Assembly (NCBI GenBank): GCA_904063045.1
Contig: CAJFCJ010000002.1
Coordinates: 2,661,891 to 2,725,890 of the forward strand
Source: Dimorphilus gyrociliatus
Taxonomy: Eukaryota; Annelida; Polychaeta; Dinophilidae
Direction: 5' to 3'
Length of the DNA stretch: 64,000 nt
A program made the position numbers and the translations under genes. Of the stretch, positions 38,824 to 51,177 are shown one piece after another; within the stretch, counting starts at the first letter, position 1, and each line of letters starts with the position of its first letter. The notes below the pieces were generated by a model, which saw only the letters and a list, made by a program, of their open reading frames with translations, was not told where the DNA came from and made no database searches.

Positions 38824-41800
38824 TTAATGAGGCATAATAGATGGGCGTGGCACTGGTACGTTGAGCGGAATTGGAAAGCGAGCTTTAGATAAATCCAACG
38901 GAAAATGATTTCCGTACTGGGTCGTATTTGAGGTTTTACTGTCGGGCGTAACTGGGTGACCTTTGCATCTTCCAGTTTCATCGCTTCGGCAACAGACTTG
39001 CTGCCGGAGGGTAGTTACTGTTGGTGGATCGTTCACGACCATCACTGCTCCACCTGTCGTCGGCTGATCCTTATCCGGATGAGGCAAACCGGTAGATGGC
39101 GTTCCATTCAGACCTATTTGATAAATATAATAAATATTTTTATGCAACCACAAAAACCACTAATGTCCTCACAATGTAAATACATAAATATTACAAGAAA
39201 CCAAAACCGCAACTACCCTGGATAACCAGGGGGGCTGAGTGGGGGGAAAAAAGAGAAAGCAATTATTTTTGTGACGTAACAATTTTAAATCCTATTCTGA
39301 TATCCATAAAGCTTTCGATTATATAGTAAATATTCAGCTTTGGTACAAATTAAAAGTAGTTGGCTGTATAAGTGCCGGGCGTAGAAAGGTCTATACAGTT
39401 CAAGTAAAAAACTTGTGCGGTTAACAAAAAAGTAATTATTTACGAGTTCTACAGATTGTAATTTACAGCTTTCTCCACACAGTTCTGGCTTTTCGTAACT
39501 TGCTAGCTTCTGCACCTTAAACTTTACAATGTCGTAAAACAGTTTCCTTGGTTTATTGGCAGATAAATCATAGTACCGCCATCTGCTATCTTTTAAACGA
39601 TAACTTTCTGATGATGGATGGTAATAGTAATATGTTGAAATTTTTTACAACTAACAATAAGACGATACAAAGAAATGTATATATACTGTATATAATATAT
39701 ATTTATACATATAAAAGTTATAAACTAACCGTTATTACTTCCAGGGGAAGTTCCATTAGTAGTGCATTTGCTATTCTTGCTATGTAAACGCTCAACTACT
39801 TCGTTTAACCCCCTTATAGGCTTAGTAGGTGCCATAGATGCGGCAATTGGTGACTTTCGCTGTTCAGTTGGCGTCTTTGTTTGATTTGTTTTTTCTTCAG
39901 GTTTTGATAGATTACCTAAGTAAAATAAAAAAAAAAAAGATTACGTAATTAATTTACCACCCCTGAAAGGAAAATCATTGTAAAAAAGAAACTTACTACA
40001 TGCTTTCGATTCTTCCTTTTTCACCCTTTTTGGTGTTGGTGCCCTTGGCGTTTTGTTCTGCTGAAATATAAGAAATACAATGTATCAAATTGCCTTTCAC
40101 TTATAATCTCTTTTTTTCAATATCTACAAGTTTTCATCATCAAAGTGAATATATCTGTCGCTACACTTAATCATGTACCTCTTTTTAAAGCGTCCTAACT
40201 ACAAATTGGCAGAGTACAGCTGTCAGCTAAAGCACTTTGACGTTAATTAAAAATCTCTGGGGATCCGCAAAAGCATGTTCCATTTTTTTGAGATATTCCT
40301 GTCACTTAATATCGTGCTCAGGATATCTCCAGACGCAAAATATCTATAGCCAACAGAATCGCAAGTACAATTACTTGCCGTTCAAAGCGATTTTCCCGTA
40401 ATCATTTCCTGCTAGCGCCGCCTAGCGGAAGGCTCATATTCCATTCTACTCTTTACCGTAATACTTATCAACATAAGTCTTTCATGCGCAAAATTTTGAA
40501 AGAAATGATTATAAACTTACTGTTCTCTTCGGAGTTGACGGTCGGGGAATATTTTTATTGACAGTGGAAGGTGTTGACGGGAATAATGTTTGTGGCGGGG
40601 GTCTTAGTGCGGGTTTTGTTAACTGAGCTAATAAAACACTTGGTTTTTTCGCAGAATTCGGTGGTGATTTTAATATTTGACCATTCGGCCTTCCAACTGG
40701 TGTCTGTATATTTTCTGAGCCAGTGACACCTTTATTCTCCTTTTCACCACTATTATTTTCAGATGGTGAACCAGAACCCGCATCAATTCCTGAGTCAGAA
40801 TCCTTGACTTTCTCATCAATAGTTTTCATTTTTTTGGCAATTGGAGCAGATATCCCTTCACCCGCTTTCTCAACATTCTCAGATGCTCTCCGTATAGTTC
40901 CCTTGGCAACAATAGTACCTGTATTGACATAAACACCAAACTCCTGTGAAACAGTAGCTCCACAATGGTAGCATGGTCCATTTTTGTTTGGTCCTACAGC
41001 CTTTCTTCTTTCAAATTCAAGCAATAGTCTTCTCTCACCGTCATCTTTACTTGGCACCATATCCCTGAGATCAGCCAATGTCTGTTGAGGTCGACAATCT
41101 CTCGACCTGTGTGCGACCCTTATTTCAAATCGCCTCCTGCATATCTTAAGTTTACCCCGTAACCAGGCCATAAGGTGACCGACGCTCATCGATGCCGGAC
41201 AATAGAGGTAACGCTGCCAATCAGCCCCCTCACCCTTCTCCTTTATCTGTACCGACAGTCTCGCCGCCTCGCTATTCCGTGCGTTAGCGCCACTCAGCAG
41301 GCAATCTTTTTCGGCATCATCGGGATTACGTTCATTATAAAAGTCCCTTCGTCTTTTAATCTCCTTAGCCAACAGTCCGGGTACAAGCTTATAGACTAGA
41401 TCCTGTAGAGTTTTATCTTCCCTGATCATCAGTAGAGGCTTGGTTTCGTGAACTTTCTCTGAGCAAACCGGACAAAAAAGACTCTTCGACAAATGAGAAA
41501 CAATACAAGATCGGCAAACTGAAATCATAACAAATATTTGATATAATTAAAACCGAAAAATAAATAATTATTGTAATATTTGAATATTTAAATTATAGAT
41601 ATCCACCAATAAACGTTATATATTTAAATAAATTGACCTTTTTTTTCTTTTTTTAGTTTGTGTTTAAATAGTATTACCCTTGAGAAATTATTATTCAGCT
41701 CTTAATAAAAATAGAGTATAAAGAATAATGGGTAATTTATCACCAAAGCATCGCAAAAAGTGTGGATATCGCGCTGTGCTGTTAACATCTGTGAAATAGA

Positions 41801-42911
41801 ATATACTTCGTATCTCCTTTTAAAGCAAATATCTTTATCTATATTGCCGTATAACCATATCGGCCGGTTTCGACTTAAAATGATCTAATGATAAAATTTT
41901 AAATATAACGATATGAAGTATTTATAGATTAAATATAAATACACAACTGCGATATTGTTGTACACATGTATATTCTTATCGATTCTCCCTTGTACGTCTA
42001 CTCAATTACTTTCGACTGAATGAACAAGAGAACTTACAAGAGTGCAAACATTCCGTTATAGATGTCGCATCGACGTAGTATCCACCACAAAGAGGACAAG
42101 TTAAGTGAGGATTCAATTCGGCAACTCTGAGCAGCTTAGCAGAATTAGGGCTGTTTTTTTTGTTTAAAAAAAAAAAAAGACGAATTAAGAATTGATTATT
42201 TATCAGTCTAAACCTATAAGTCTGTGTGCTGTAAGTGAAAATAATAAAACACCAATGACTACTGAATTCCAAACCGGATAATCTCTAACACCGTCATCTG
42301 GGGGGGAGGGGGGCGAAAGGGAGTGGGAGACATGCAAAAACCACGGGTGGTCTCGTTCAGATAAATATATAAGAAAGATTTGTAGACTAGTAAGTCGTTT
42401 CGATAGAACATTTTATTCCGACTATGGTGAATAAAAAGCGACTAAGAGCGTCTACTATCGAAATACAAACAAGACGCATCTGTCCCCGAAGAGGCGTTTG
42501 AATGAGACTTACCTCTGACGAGCTAGAACAGTCTAAGTGTATATTTGCGTTATACCATATATGGAACGGTTTATTTGAGAAGCGTGACCGACTTCTATAT
42601 GGGTCAGAACAATCCGCTGCCTTTAGAGGCAGATGCAATCTTGCAGTTATAAAAAGTTAAAAAACCGATAGTTCGCTCTTGTTTGGAAATAAATAGTACT
42701 TTCTAATGCTAGCACGCGCGCTTTAAGAAACGCTCTTCTTTTTCATTACTGTAATGACACCCGCACGCACGAACGTGTATATCAATGTATAGGCTCTCAT
42801 ATATAAATATAATATATAAAATACATACCTGTGTTGCATAGGCTGATCAACTGTTAGCGGTAAAGACGTCAACAGCACCTTATCAGTCCTAGATAATCTA
42901 GGCGTCTCCAT
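38824..42911 (-). CDS. Polycomb group RING finger protein B (PCGF2/4, BMI1/Psc-like)
   Basis: PRC1 subunit of the BMI1/MEL18/Psc type. Coding exons (minus): 42911-42829, 42150-42038, 41518-40521, 40060-39997, 39915-39730, 39113-38824. All are GT-AG and in phase, encoding 577 residues. The ATG is the first base of its exon (CAG/ATG). RING at residues 46-84 (C46, C49, C62, H64, C67, C70, C81, C84), preceded by [20 protein letters not shown] as in BMI1. Next come [15 protein letters not shown] and [12 protein letters not shown], then the RAWUL domain at about 167-237 ([20 protein letters not shown]). The remaining 340 residues are Ser/Thr/Pro/Lys-rich and disordered. They include a CYHCGAT pair, repeated PSTPKR/PTPKR-type basic motifs, and [12 protein letters not shown] near the end. 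BMI1 is about 326 residues, so the tail is long, as in insect Psc. PCGF-A lies downstream on the same strand. Confidence 0.95.
42151..42828 (-). other. PCGF-B intron with G-run tract and shared element
   Basis: Intron between the first two coding exons. It holds a G-run tract at about 42301-42328 (GGGGGGAGGGGGGCG, quadruplex-like on the plus strand) and the 42521-42610 element that recurs inverted at 54.6 kb. Confidence 0.7.
42521..42610 (-). repeat. Dispersed element, copy 1 (inverted relative to 54.6 kb)
   Basis: The reverse complement of 42581-42606 is identical over 26 bases to 54563-54588, and similarity continues for about 60 more bases (CAAATAA, CGTTC, ATATA and GCAAAT blocks align). 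The core reads GACCCATATAGAAGTCGGTC. It has no coding potential in either copy and lies in a PCGF-B intron. It may be an old repeat or a shared cis-element. Confidence 0.7.
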
Positions 42912-44162
42912 CTGAAAGCATAATATAAAATAGAAAACAGGTGATAAGAGCCTTGAGCGTTTTGCCCTAAAAAAAAAACCAGCCCTATTTTTCCCCACAA
43001 AGGCCGGCCACTTGACCAGCTGTGATTCGACCTTCACCTTTCGCCAACTTCTCCCGGGACAGAGAGTTGGCGCCAATTTTTTGAACCCCTTGGGCTGCCG
43101 AGTGTTCTATACGGCTTTTCATTGTTTATTTTGATTTTACAATGTTTTGGGGTCAGAATGAGGTTGTTCTGCAGATTAATAGGCAATGTATAATACAAAC
43201 TAACTAATGAATCCCCAAAAGATCTGTAAAACTGGTCTTCATTATGTATTAAATGGCACCTTGATTACGTAACCAAATAACGCAAGTTCATATTACTCTA
43301 TACACTTATGTACGAGTTTATAGTATTTCCTTCTAATTATTCTTCTTTTTTTTCAAACTATAGAATCCATATATTACGCTACATACTGATATAATCAATA
43401 AAAATTATTACTAAGATCTTAATCGACAGTTTAACCATTTCGCACCAGACGTCAGTTTTTATCATGTCATAATAGCTTTCCCGCATTGCATAATCTGTTA
43501 TACGGCAAAGGACAACTAGGCTAAATGTTAATCAGAAGTTCCTCTAGCGTTTAACGTAAAGTCAGATTTTTAGTTTGATTTTTACTATTTTAAAGCTACA
43601 ATTTCTAATGAAAGGGGTTGTGCTCTTAGTCGATCGGATTTATCGCACGATAGCCGCTTTTCATCAACTAAGTCCAGCTCTTTGACAAACGACACCTTGA
43701 TAAGAGTCTGTTTTCCAACCTAGAAAGTTCAGCTTTAAATGCTTATTCATCGATTTTTCACGCCGTCTAAAAATCGCCAAAGCAGCGTCTAGTCCAGCGT
43801 ACAATTTCTATTGTACACGCATTCAAATGGAAACGTGACACATGACTAGTATACAATCTAGGATGCTAAAATACAATACCACGTGATATATATCCAAAAA
43901 CATTAGTTATTATCCAAATATATATAGGTTGTGCATAAAATGTGAACGTGCTGCCGTTGTGACGCGAAGTAGAACAAAATTTGGGTAGAAAATCGAAACT
44001 AGGTAAATTTTGCGAAGCGCCAACGTGCGGCGACCCACTTGTAAAAATACGGCCGCCATATTGATTCGTACATAAACAAAGAAACTCGACAAAATTTGAC
44101 TGAAATACTCTCCTAGCTACTTGAAACTCTCAAAACACATTTGATATATTTTAATCTCTTAC

Positions 44163-44330
44163 CTGCGTAAAAATTTTGCTTCAAATCCAAAGAAATCCAA
44201 TGAAAAAAGACAAAATCTCACAAACACCGGCTAGATGCACAGAGAGCGTTATTTCAACGTGACCACGTGACGCATTTTGACCTACTTACGCTAAGATTTG
44301 CATACGCTTGCGCATGCGTACTGCTTGACT
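44163..44330 (-). other. Candidate untranslated first exon and promoter of PCGF-B
   Basis: A strong donor ACGCAG/GTAAGAG (minus) ends at 44163 and could splice to the ATG exon at 42911. Upstream in gene sense lie CACGTG (44264-44269) and an NRF1 palindrome TGCGCATGCGTA (44309-44320), a typical promoter pair. The 5' end of the exon is a guess. An alternative TSS near 44.06 kb is possible, because AATATGGCGGCCG (YY1-like) occurs there on the minus strand. Confidence 0.45.
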
Positions 44331-46621
44331 AACGCAGACTTCACGCTATTCAGAGGGCAATGTGGTCAGATGAGCTGTCAAACGAAGATTGATGCTTTCC
44401 ACTTTAAGATAGCTCTGTCCCACTTACGTAATTGGGTCGTTCCAGGCGTTCCTTTTGGTTTATAGTGGTTACATAACTATTATAATTATGAATATTCATA
44501 AGTGAACGGCCCGAAGCGCGTTGTCACGTGACTACATACATATATGTACATTAGAAAGCGGTAATTAATCATGATTTAAACAGCCCGCATATTTCGACTT
44601 TCCAATTTTTCGTCAAATAGCAGATTCGAGGGTTTCTTTTGTTCTATGTTTGAATATACTGAAATAGGTTAATTAGGATCGTTTAGGTGAAAATTTATTT
44701 CAATTAAGCAAAGAAAATAAACTTTTCACAGTTAGCACGCAAATATGGAAATTATAAACGGAACGGAGAACCCTTCTTATCGGACGCACATGGCGCAGCA
44801 CATTGTGTAGATTAAATCATTCAAAAAGAGTAAAAATACCTTTAAAACTCGTATATTAAACACTCTATGAGAAATAATATACATTTAACGATTAGTTTTA
44901 GATCTATTATCTAAACTTTCGCACGAAATATATCGGTTTTTTTTTTATGTCATACACAAAATTTTTTTTTTTCCTTTTTTTAGAACTTTGCGCGCGCTCT
45001 TGACGCTTCCCATGAATATTATCGGGCGGTCGTTTTTTTTTGGTGAATAAATAGACGTTTCGGCTCTTTTCATTTAGCAGGTAAAACTTTTAATTTGCTT
45101 ACATAAATCATACGACCTTTCATTTTTTTTTACGTTGACACGCATTATTTGCATTTTTTCGGAAAAGTTTCTTTCCCTTCTCTTTTTTTTTAACTTTTAG
45201 ATAATTGAAACCTTCTCCCTTTCTTTAATTCAATACATAATGAAATACTTAATTTATCAATTAATTTATTCATTGTTTTTAGAATTAAAAAAAACAAGGA
45301 TTGTCAAAGGTAGTTAATTGTTAAACTAACATTCACGCGATATCTATGCTGTGAATTGCGCAACGTCCAACGTACATGTATTCTCACGTTCTTTTTACTC
45401 TTTTTTTTTCTATTTAAGCTTAATGAAATATTCAAATATTTAGAACATTTGAAAATATGGTCCAAGTGTTTGATATAAGTGTTTGAACTGTTCTGAAAAG
45501 CGCATAAGGTATAACGCCTTTGGAACGGGTGTCCGCTACTTGAAAGAATAAGACCGACATACATCAGTGTATATATATGAAAACGTGCCGCCGATACTGT
45601 TGGTAAACACGTTCGTCATTTATAAGGGTAAAAAAATCCGTCTTAATACTTTTGGTATTTATACTTAAATTTTACGTTCGTTTTATTACGTCAACTATTC
45701 GAAGTATTATTTCACGCAGAGTCACGTGATAGACGTTTCGTTTTATCTTTTTTAGCGAGAAATTGTTACTTTTTAAAACTTTCAATGTAGAAAGTAGAAA
45801 AAAATTAGTGAATTCCTTAATACCCGTTAAGACTTAGGGTAATGTTTTATTACATAACATTTCACACACACATATATATATATATATAAGGAAGGTAGCT
45901 TTTACTTTTTCTATTTAAATTTAAACATTTATTCCTTTACCGATAACTAGAATTTAAATCTATTCTAATAGACATTAAATGTATAACATATGCAGCTGCC
46001 TAAACGGTGTATGCAGGTATGGAGGTCTTAAAAAATCATTTTTTTCCTAATTTGAATTTCAATGTAGAAGGCGGCAGATGTTAAATGAAAACATTCAAAT
46101 TTTATATACTGGATACTTTGTTGCGGCTTTGAATAAATTGGCAGCATTTTCAAAGAATTTTATGGCGCGGCAATTTCAATGCTTGATATTTCTCATGCGG
46201 AAAATAAGTGCCTATGATTTTAAATATACAACTGACAGATCATAAGGGATCGTTTTGTATATAGAAAGAATAACGAATATTTTTTTGATATCTATCTAAT
46301 TCTTTCTTTCTTTCTCTTTACTTTCACTTTTTGCGATCAAATGAATCTTATTTCTGAAATTAACGACATTCACAAGTTCTGCTTTCAATTGGCGTTCATA
46401 TAAAAAATTATTCTTCTTTTGAATATATATTTAATTAATAGGGTCAAATTAAGCTACTATTGTCCTCTGCAAACTTAGCCCTCCGGGTCTGACATTTTGA
46501 CACGACTCTGTCACTTCCTGCGCCGACACACGAAAATTATATAATTAGAAAGACTTGCTAACTGTCTGATGATTTATTTGGCTAAAACGAACAATATACA
46601 TGATCTTCCAGCGTACCGTAT

Positions 46622-46713
46622 GGTGACGTAACCTCGACGGGAAGTTACACGATCTGAGCGGCCATATATAAAAAGGAGCTCGCCTTTGATGTAGCCGCTT
46701 GCTTGTGATTGGT
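46622..46713 (+). promoter_or_regulatory. TATA promoter candidate
   Basis: TGACGTAA (CRE-like) at about 46623, TATATAAAAAGG at 46665-46676 and an inverted CCAAT (ATTGG) at 46709. This would start a plus-strand RNA near 46.70 kb. A donor ACACAG/GTGTTT at 46884 could end its first exon. Confidence 0.4.
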
Positions 46714-46970
46714 TCGTTTAATATACAATCTCTTTATTTGTTGCGTGTCATCTTGTGCTAGTTTTTTCGGTATTTAAATAGGGTGTGAATTCGTTGCTAT
46801 TGTTTGAATCAGCCATTTTTCACCTGCATGAATATGGGATAAAGTTATTTTTTTTAAATTAAATAAATTGCTTTGTAAACACAGGTGTTTGTCGTCGATT
46901 GAATAATTACGAATGCCTTAGGTGCATATATGTATTAATATTAATTATCCTTTTTTTTTCATGGCTATAG

Positions 46971-47018
46971 GAAATTACGATGCACGATCACGCGCTTTTA
47001 TCTTGGAAATCCGAACTG
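46971..47018 (+). CDS. Candidate first coding mini-exon (uncertain)
   Basis: A pyrimidine-rich acceptor (nine Ts, then CATGGCTATAG) precedes GAAATTACG and an ATG at 46980, reading MHDHALLSWKSEL, then donor CTG/GTACGC. It lies 300 bases after a TATA promoter. No further exon of the same gene was found, so it may be a non-coding RNA exon or chance. Confidence 0.22.
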
Positions 47019-48148
47019 GTACGCTTTTATATATACTTGCATTCCCTTTTTGTACATATAACCCCCCCTTGCATACATAAATTTCTTTAAAGCACGCGTG
47101 CGGTCCATTATTGAAAGGTCTTAGGGGCCTTTTGAATATTCAACGCTTAATTTAACACTGTAACCTTACCAAGTTATACGATTAAGTGGAACGTATCATT
47201 AAATTTAATCACTATAATAGTAATAGCATAGATTTCGATTCGAGTATATTTTTGTACCTCATAACTTTTAACAAATTATTTACATTTCAGTTTAGTTTAT
47301 CAATCCTATAAATACATTTTTAATATCCTTTATTACTCATCTTGTACTAAATCGGAGATAAATTATGAGTAAAATGTTTGTTCAGTTAAGTATTATTTAC
47401 CCTACAATAAAAAGAATTTGTATATCATTTTTCTTCTCTAAGTAAGTTCTTTGTAAAAAGTAACGTTGTGTTGCTTCCTGTCTTTTATAATATTATGAAA
47501 AAATTCTATATTTAAGGTTAGAAATCTGGAGAAAATTGAGAAGAGACTTGAAAGAGAGTTCAGTAATAGATGTAAAAAAATACTTTCGGCTCTACGCTAA
47601 CTATTATACTTTGAGTTTTATTTACGAATCGGAAAGTTTATACACGATTGAGAACGGAATTTCTCTCTTTTACAAGTCTTGCGTTAACATTCTCCAGCCA
47701 TAATGGCCAATTAACTCTGCAGTGGAGGCTTTACAGCTCATTATGTACATATGCCGATATTCTCTTTACGACTAACCAAATTAACACTAGAGCTGCTGTT
47801 TTATTATCAAAGTCGTTATCCCTCCATTCCTGCCCGATATGATTTGAAGATATGCAAATGACAAACAACTTGGGTACATAGTTATAAGTTATAAAATAAT
47901 AAAATAGTAATTTAAATCTACCATATACTAGCCGAAACAACTTTGAAGGAGTATATTCATCAGTCAGGCTACTTGAAATGACCTAGGAACATTAAAGGAA
48001 ATAGCATCATGGGCTATTGTACCGCCATTCTCCTAATTACCATTTTTTTCAAATGTATTATAAAATCGATTTAGTTACTATGTCAATAAACTTTACAAAG
48101 TTGACTGAATCGCTACATTGTTGCTCTCTATGAGCATGTGTCGTAAAC

Positions 48149-48180
<32 letters not shown>

Positions 48181-49032
48181 GCATACAGTATATCTATTTA
48201 TATATATATACGCTCACAGGAATAGATGGTGGTTACCATTCGCGCAAGTACACATGTACAGCGCATACAAAGAGAATATATATATATACTAATAGTTTGA
48301 TGAGTATCATACAAGGGTCGGAATGGCTTGATCAGAAAATTTCTCTTTTTAACAAAAGGATCTAATTGATTTTAAGATTGCTAACCTCAGATAATTGATA
48401 AGAAAAAACCTCTTTTAAATCGACAAAGGTTGATCTTATCTCTTGGATTTCTTAATTCTTATATACATGATGCTATCGCTAATTTAAGTAATATCAAAAA
48501 AAAAGAAAACTTTTTTGTGTACTTTTTTTCCTCCTCTTATTTTTTCAGTCCATCCGAATCTTCTCGCTTCTGTAGCTTATCTAGTAATTTTTATGTTAGA
48601 AATACCTATGTCTATTCGGAATATTAGTGTTTTTATATTATACAGTGTAGTTTGTAAAAAGAATTTTCCTCAAGGCTTCAGCGAAATGGTATATAATCTG
48701 AATAGCGTCTACAGGAAAGAAGAGGGATATTCGTTCAACAAAGTGTACACAGAGTCTTTATATCTGGCACACGTAGGCGTCTTATAGTCATTCATTGTAG
48801 CTTTAGGTATACTATATTGTTTACATCGAAAAATAGCGCCACCTACGCACACGGAAACTGGCTAATAGGGTGAATTAGCGAATGAGCGAAGAGATGACGC
48901 TAAAAATACAATCTTGATGATGAAGAATGAAAATGAATTGGGGTCAAGGGAATAAGCGAAGGGAAATATTTAATGCGTCATTTGAAGAAACGCGGTGCCA
49001 AGCGGTGTCGTTGAGACAAATTTGGACAGCTA

Positions 49033-49430
49033 ACTGTAAAAAGTAATATTTAACGTCCTCCGTTACGTATCGGATTTCTCCTCCCCGGGTACAAGGTGTG
49101 CGTCCACGCTGTTTACCTTCGATCCCAGGGGGGATTCTTTTCGCTGCAGCTAATCAAAACGGTTTTGCACGGCGTCTAGCTTTAGATCTAACGTGGCTAT
49201 GCTGGACAAGATTAGAGAAACGGCGAACTTATTATTTTTAATAAGACTACGCAGAATCGCCAGAGAATCCTGTTGATTACAAAAAAAATGTCGCTCAAAC
49301 TGTAATCTGACATCGTATTTTGCAGAGTTCCCGTTGTTGCAGCTGTCAAGGCGACGGTTTGATATATGAATCGCTAATGGAGTCGATTAGCGATGAGGAA
49401 AACGCGTCGGACGCGTACTAGTGTCGACAT
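49033..49430 (+). repeat. Desert element, copy 1 (direct duplicate of 57.2 kb)
   Basis: Matches 57205-57605 in the same orientation in three blocks: about 49038-49135, about 49225-49250 and 49296-49400. The strongest identity is 25 bases (49357-49381 = 57534-57558), followed after one mismatch by TCGATTAGCGA. Stops break all frames. It contains GCAGCTGTCA (E-box plus TGIF/Meis-like) and the inverted repeat TCGCTAAT/ATTAGCGA at 49371-49393. Confidence 0.75.
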
Positions 49431-51136
49431 CTGCTGGTCCCTAATTTGCGGTTTCCATTACAGCATTTTCTCAATATCTTACTATAACTGACACTTGTTA
49501 AGATCAAAGAGAAAATACCGTTTAAACTAAATTTGTTTGACTCGATTCAGATTAAGGCGGGTAACGTTACTTTGTATGACAATAGCTTTAACGCACAATT
49601 GAAAGTTTGAAGGGTAATAATCGTGAGTTTCGTGACGCGAGTTTCACAGAAGTCTCTCTTTGTCCACATTGGGAATTTTTTCGGAATAAGAATAAAGAGA
49701 ATATAGGAAATCGAAAAAGTGCATTTTTTTTTGTTTCAGAAGGGAAAAAAGTCCTGTTTTTTTACGATCGTTCGTCTTCTATAAAGGAAAAATGAAGGTG
49801 AAGAAGAAAAGAAAGAATAGCTAGAAAGTTTTAGTTTTTCAATTCGGTAATATTAGAGGGTATAAAGTATGTACATAGTCAAATAATTTATGGGAAGCTC
49901 TCTGAAACCTCGTATAAATAATACCTAGCAGAAAGCGCAGATAGCTGGCTTCCGGTGGTCAATCTTTTGTTTATTTCGGCTGTTATTGATTGGTAAAATT
50001 TCCTTTCTGAAAATAAGACAGCTGATATGTTGTTTACAGAGCAGATAGCCAGATGGCATCTCCTATGGTATTATTCAAACTGGAAGATATATCTATTCAT
50101 AATTCAAATATAATGTGCATTTACATACTATGACTTTCATTAATGTAACTAATTAAACTTAAAAATGTGCGCCACAAAGTAACTTAATCTTCAATAAATA
50201 TAAATATAAATTGTCATAAAAATAAAATATTCTCAGTACTATTAAGCTTTCGTGAGAGAAAATGACAAGTCTGAGAGTGATTCACGAGCCGATCCCTTAC
50301 AGCGCCCCGCTGTGTCGACCCTTTGACACACTTGATATTTATCTAGATAGATAAAGTTCCGATTAGACTCTGGTAGTTTGGTTGAAATTATTATTCGATG
50401 AGTGTCTCTCATTTAGTGTGTTCTCCTGCAAAGAAAGAGGAAAAATTGCATTAATTCAGGCAATATAATTTAAAATCATGAACATAAAATCTTTTTTTTC
50501 AAAAGGTTAATCTTTTTTTTATTGTTGTTTGCTTAAAAAAAAGGATTAACATCGTTGTTTTGCGGAGTTCTTTTTAAGTGCTAGTTTATCTTCAATCCCG
50601 AGTACACAAGTTTTTTAAGTAATTCTTTTCCTCTCGTTTAACTGGATATTTATTAAATATTCATCGTTTCTCGACCAAGATAGTTTCCTTTCCTCTCCTA
50701 TTTCATTCACTTGGTGAAGCGTGAACGAAAAAAGGGGAATTTTTTTTCCCATAGACAATTCAAAGACTTCCCTCCAAATTACAATAAGGAATTCGAAACC
50801 CCCAAAGCTAATTAAGAATTTTTATAGTACTTGGTAACGAAATCCCAAATATCGATCGGTCGGATTAATTGTTTTTCGAGACACGCCATCTAACGGTCGG
50901 GTTTCAATGCTTTTTTTTTTAATTCCCTCCAACGAAAATGAGTCTGTCATCAGGCGGCGCTACGAATTTCATCATTTGATGATCTGTAGATAAATTCATC
51001 CCTATAACTAAAACGAACAAGCTTTTAATTAGTAAATTATAGGCTTCCCAACTCAGCCATTTAAAGTGAGAAAACCGTAGAAAAAAAAGATAGAGAATGA
51101 AAGAGCGTGTGTATATTTGTGTTAGTGTGTGAATGG

Positions 51137-51177
51137 GCGAGAGAGAGAGGGAGAGACAGAGAGAGACAGAGAGAGTT
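51137..51177. repeat. (GA)n-rich tract
   Basis: GAGAGAGAGAGGGAGAGACAG-type purine repeat in the gene desert. Confidence 0.85.

Noticed and set aside
47499-47702. 66-codon open frame with Lys/Glu-rich start
   Set aside because: No ATG, no good acceptor, and such lengths are expected by chance in 64 kb of AT-rich DNA.
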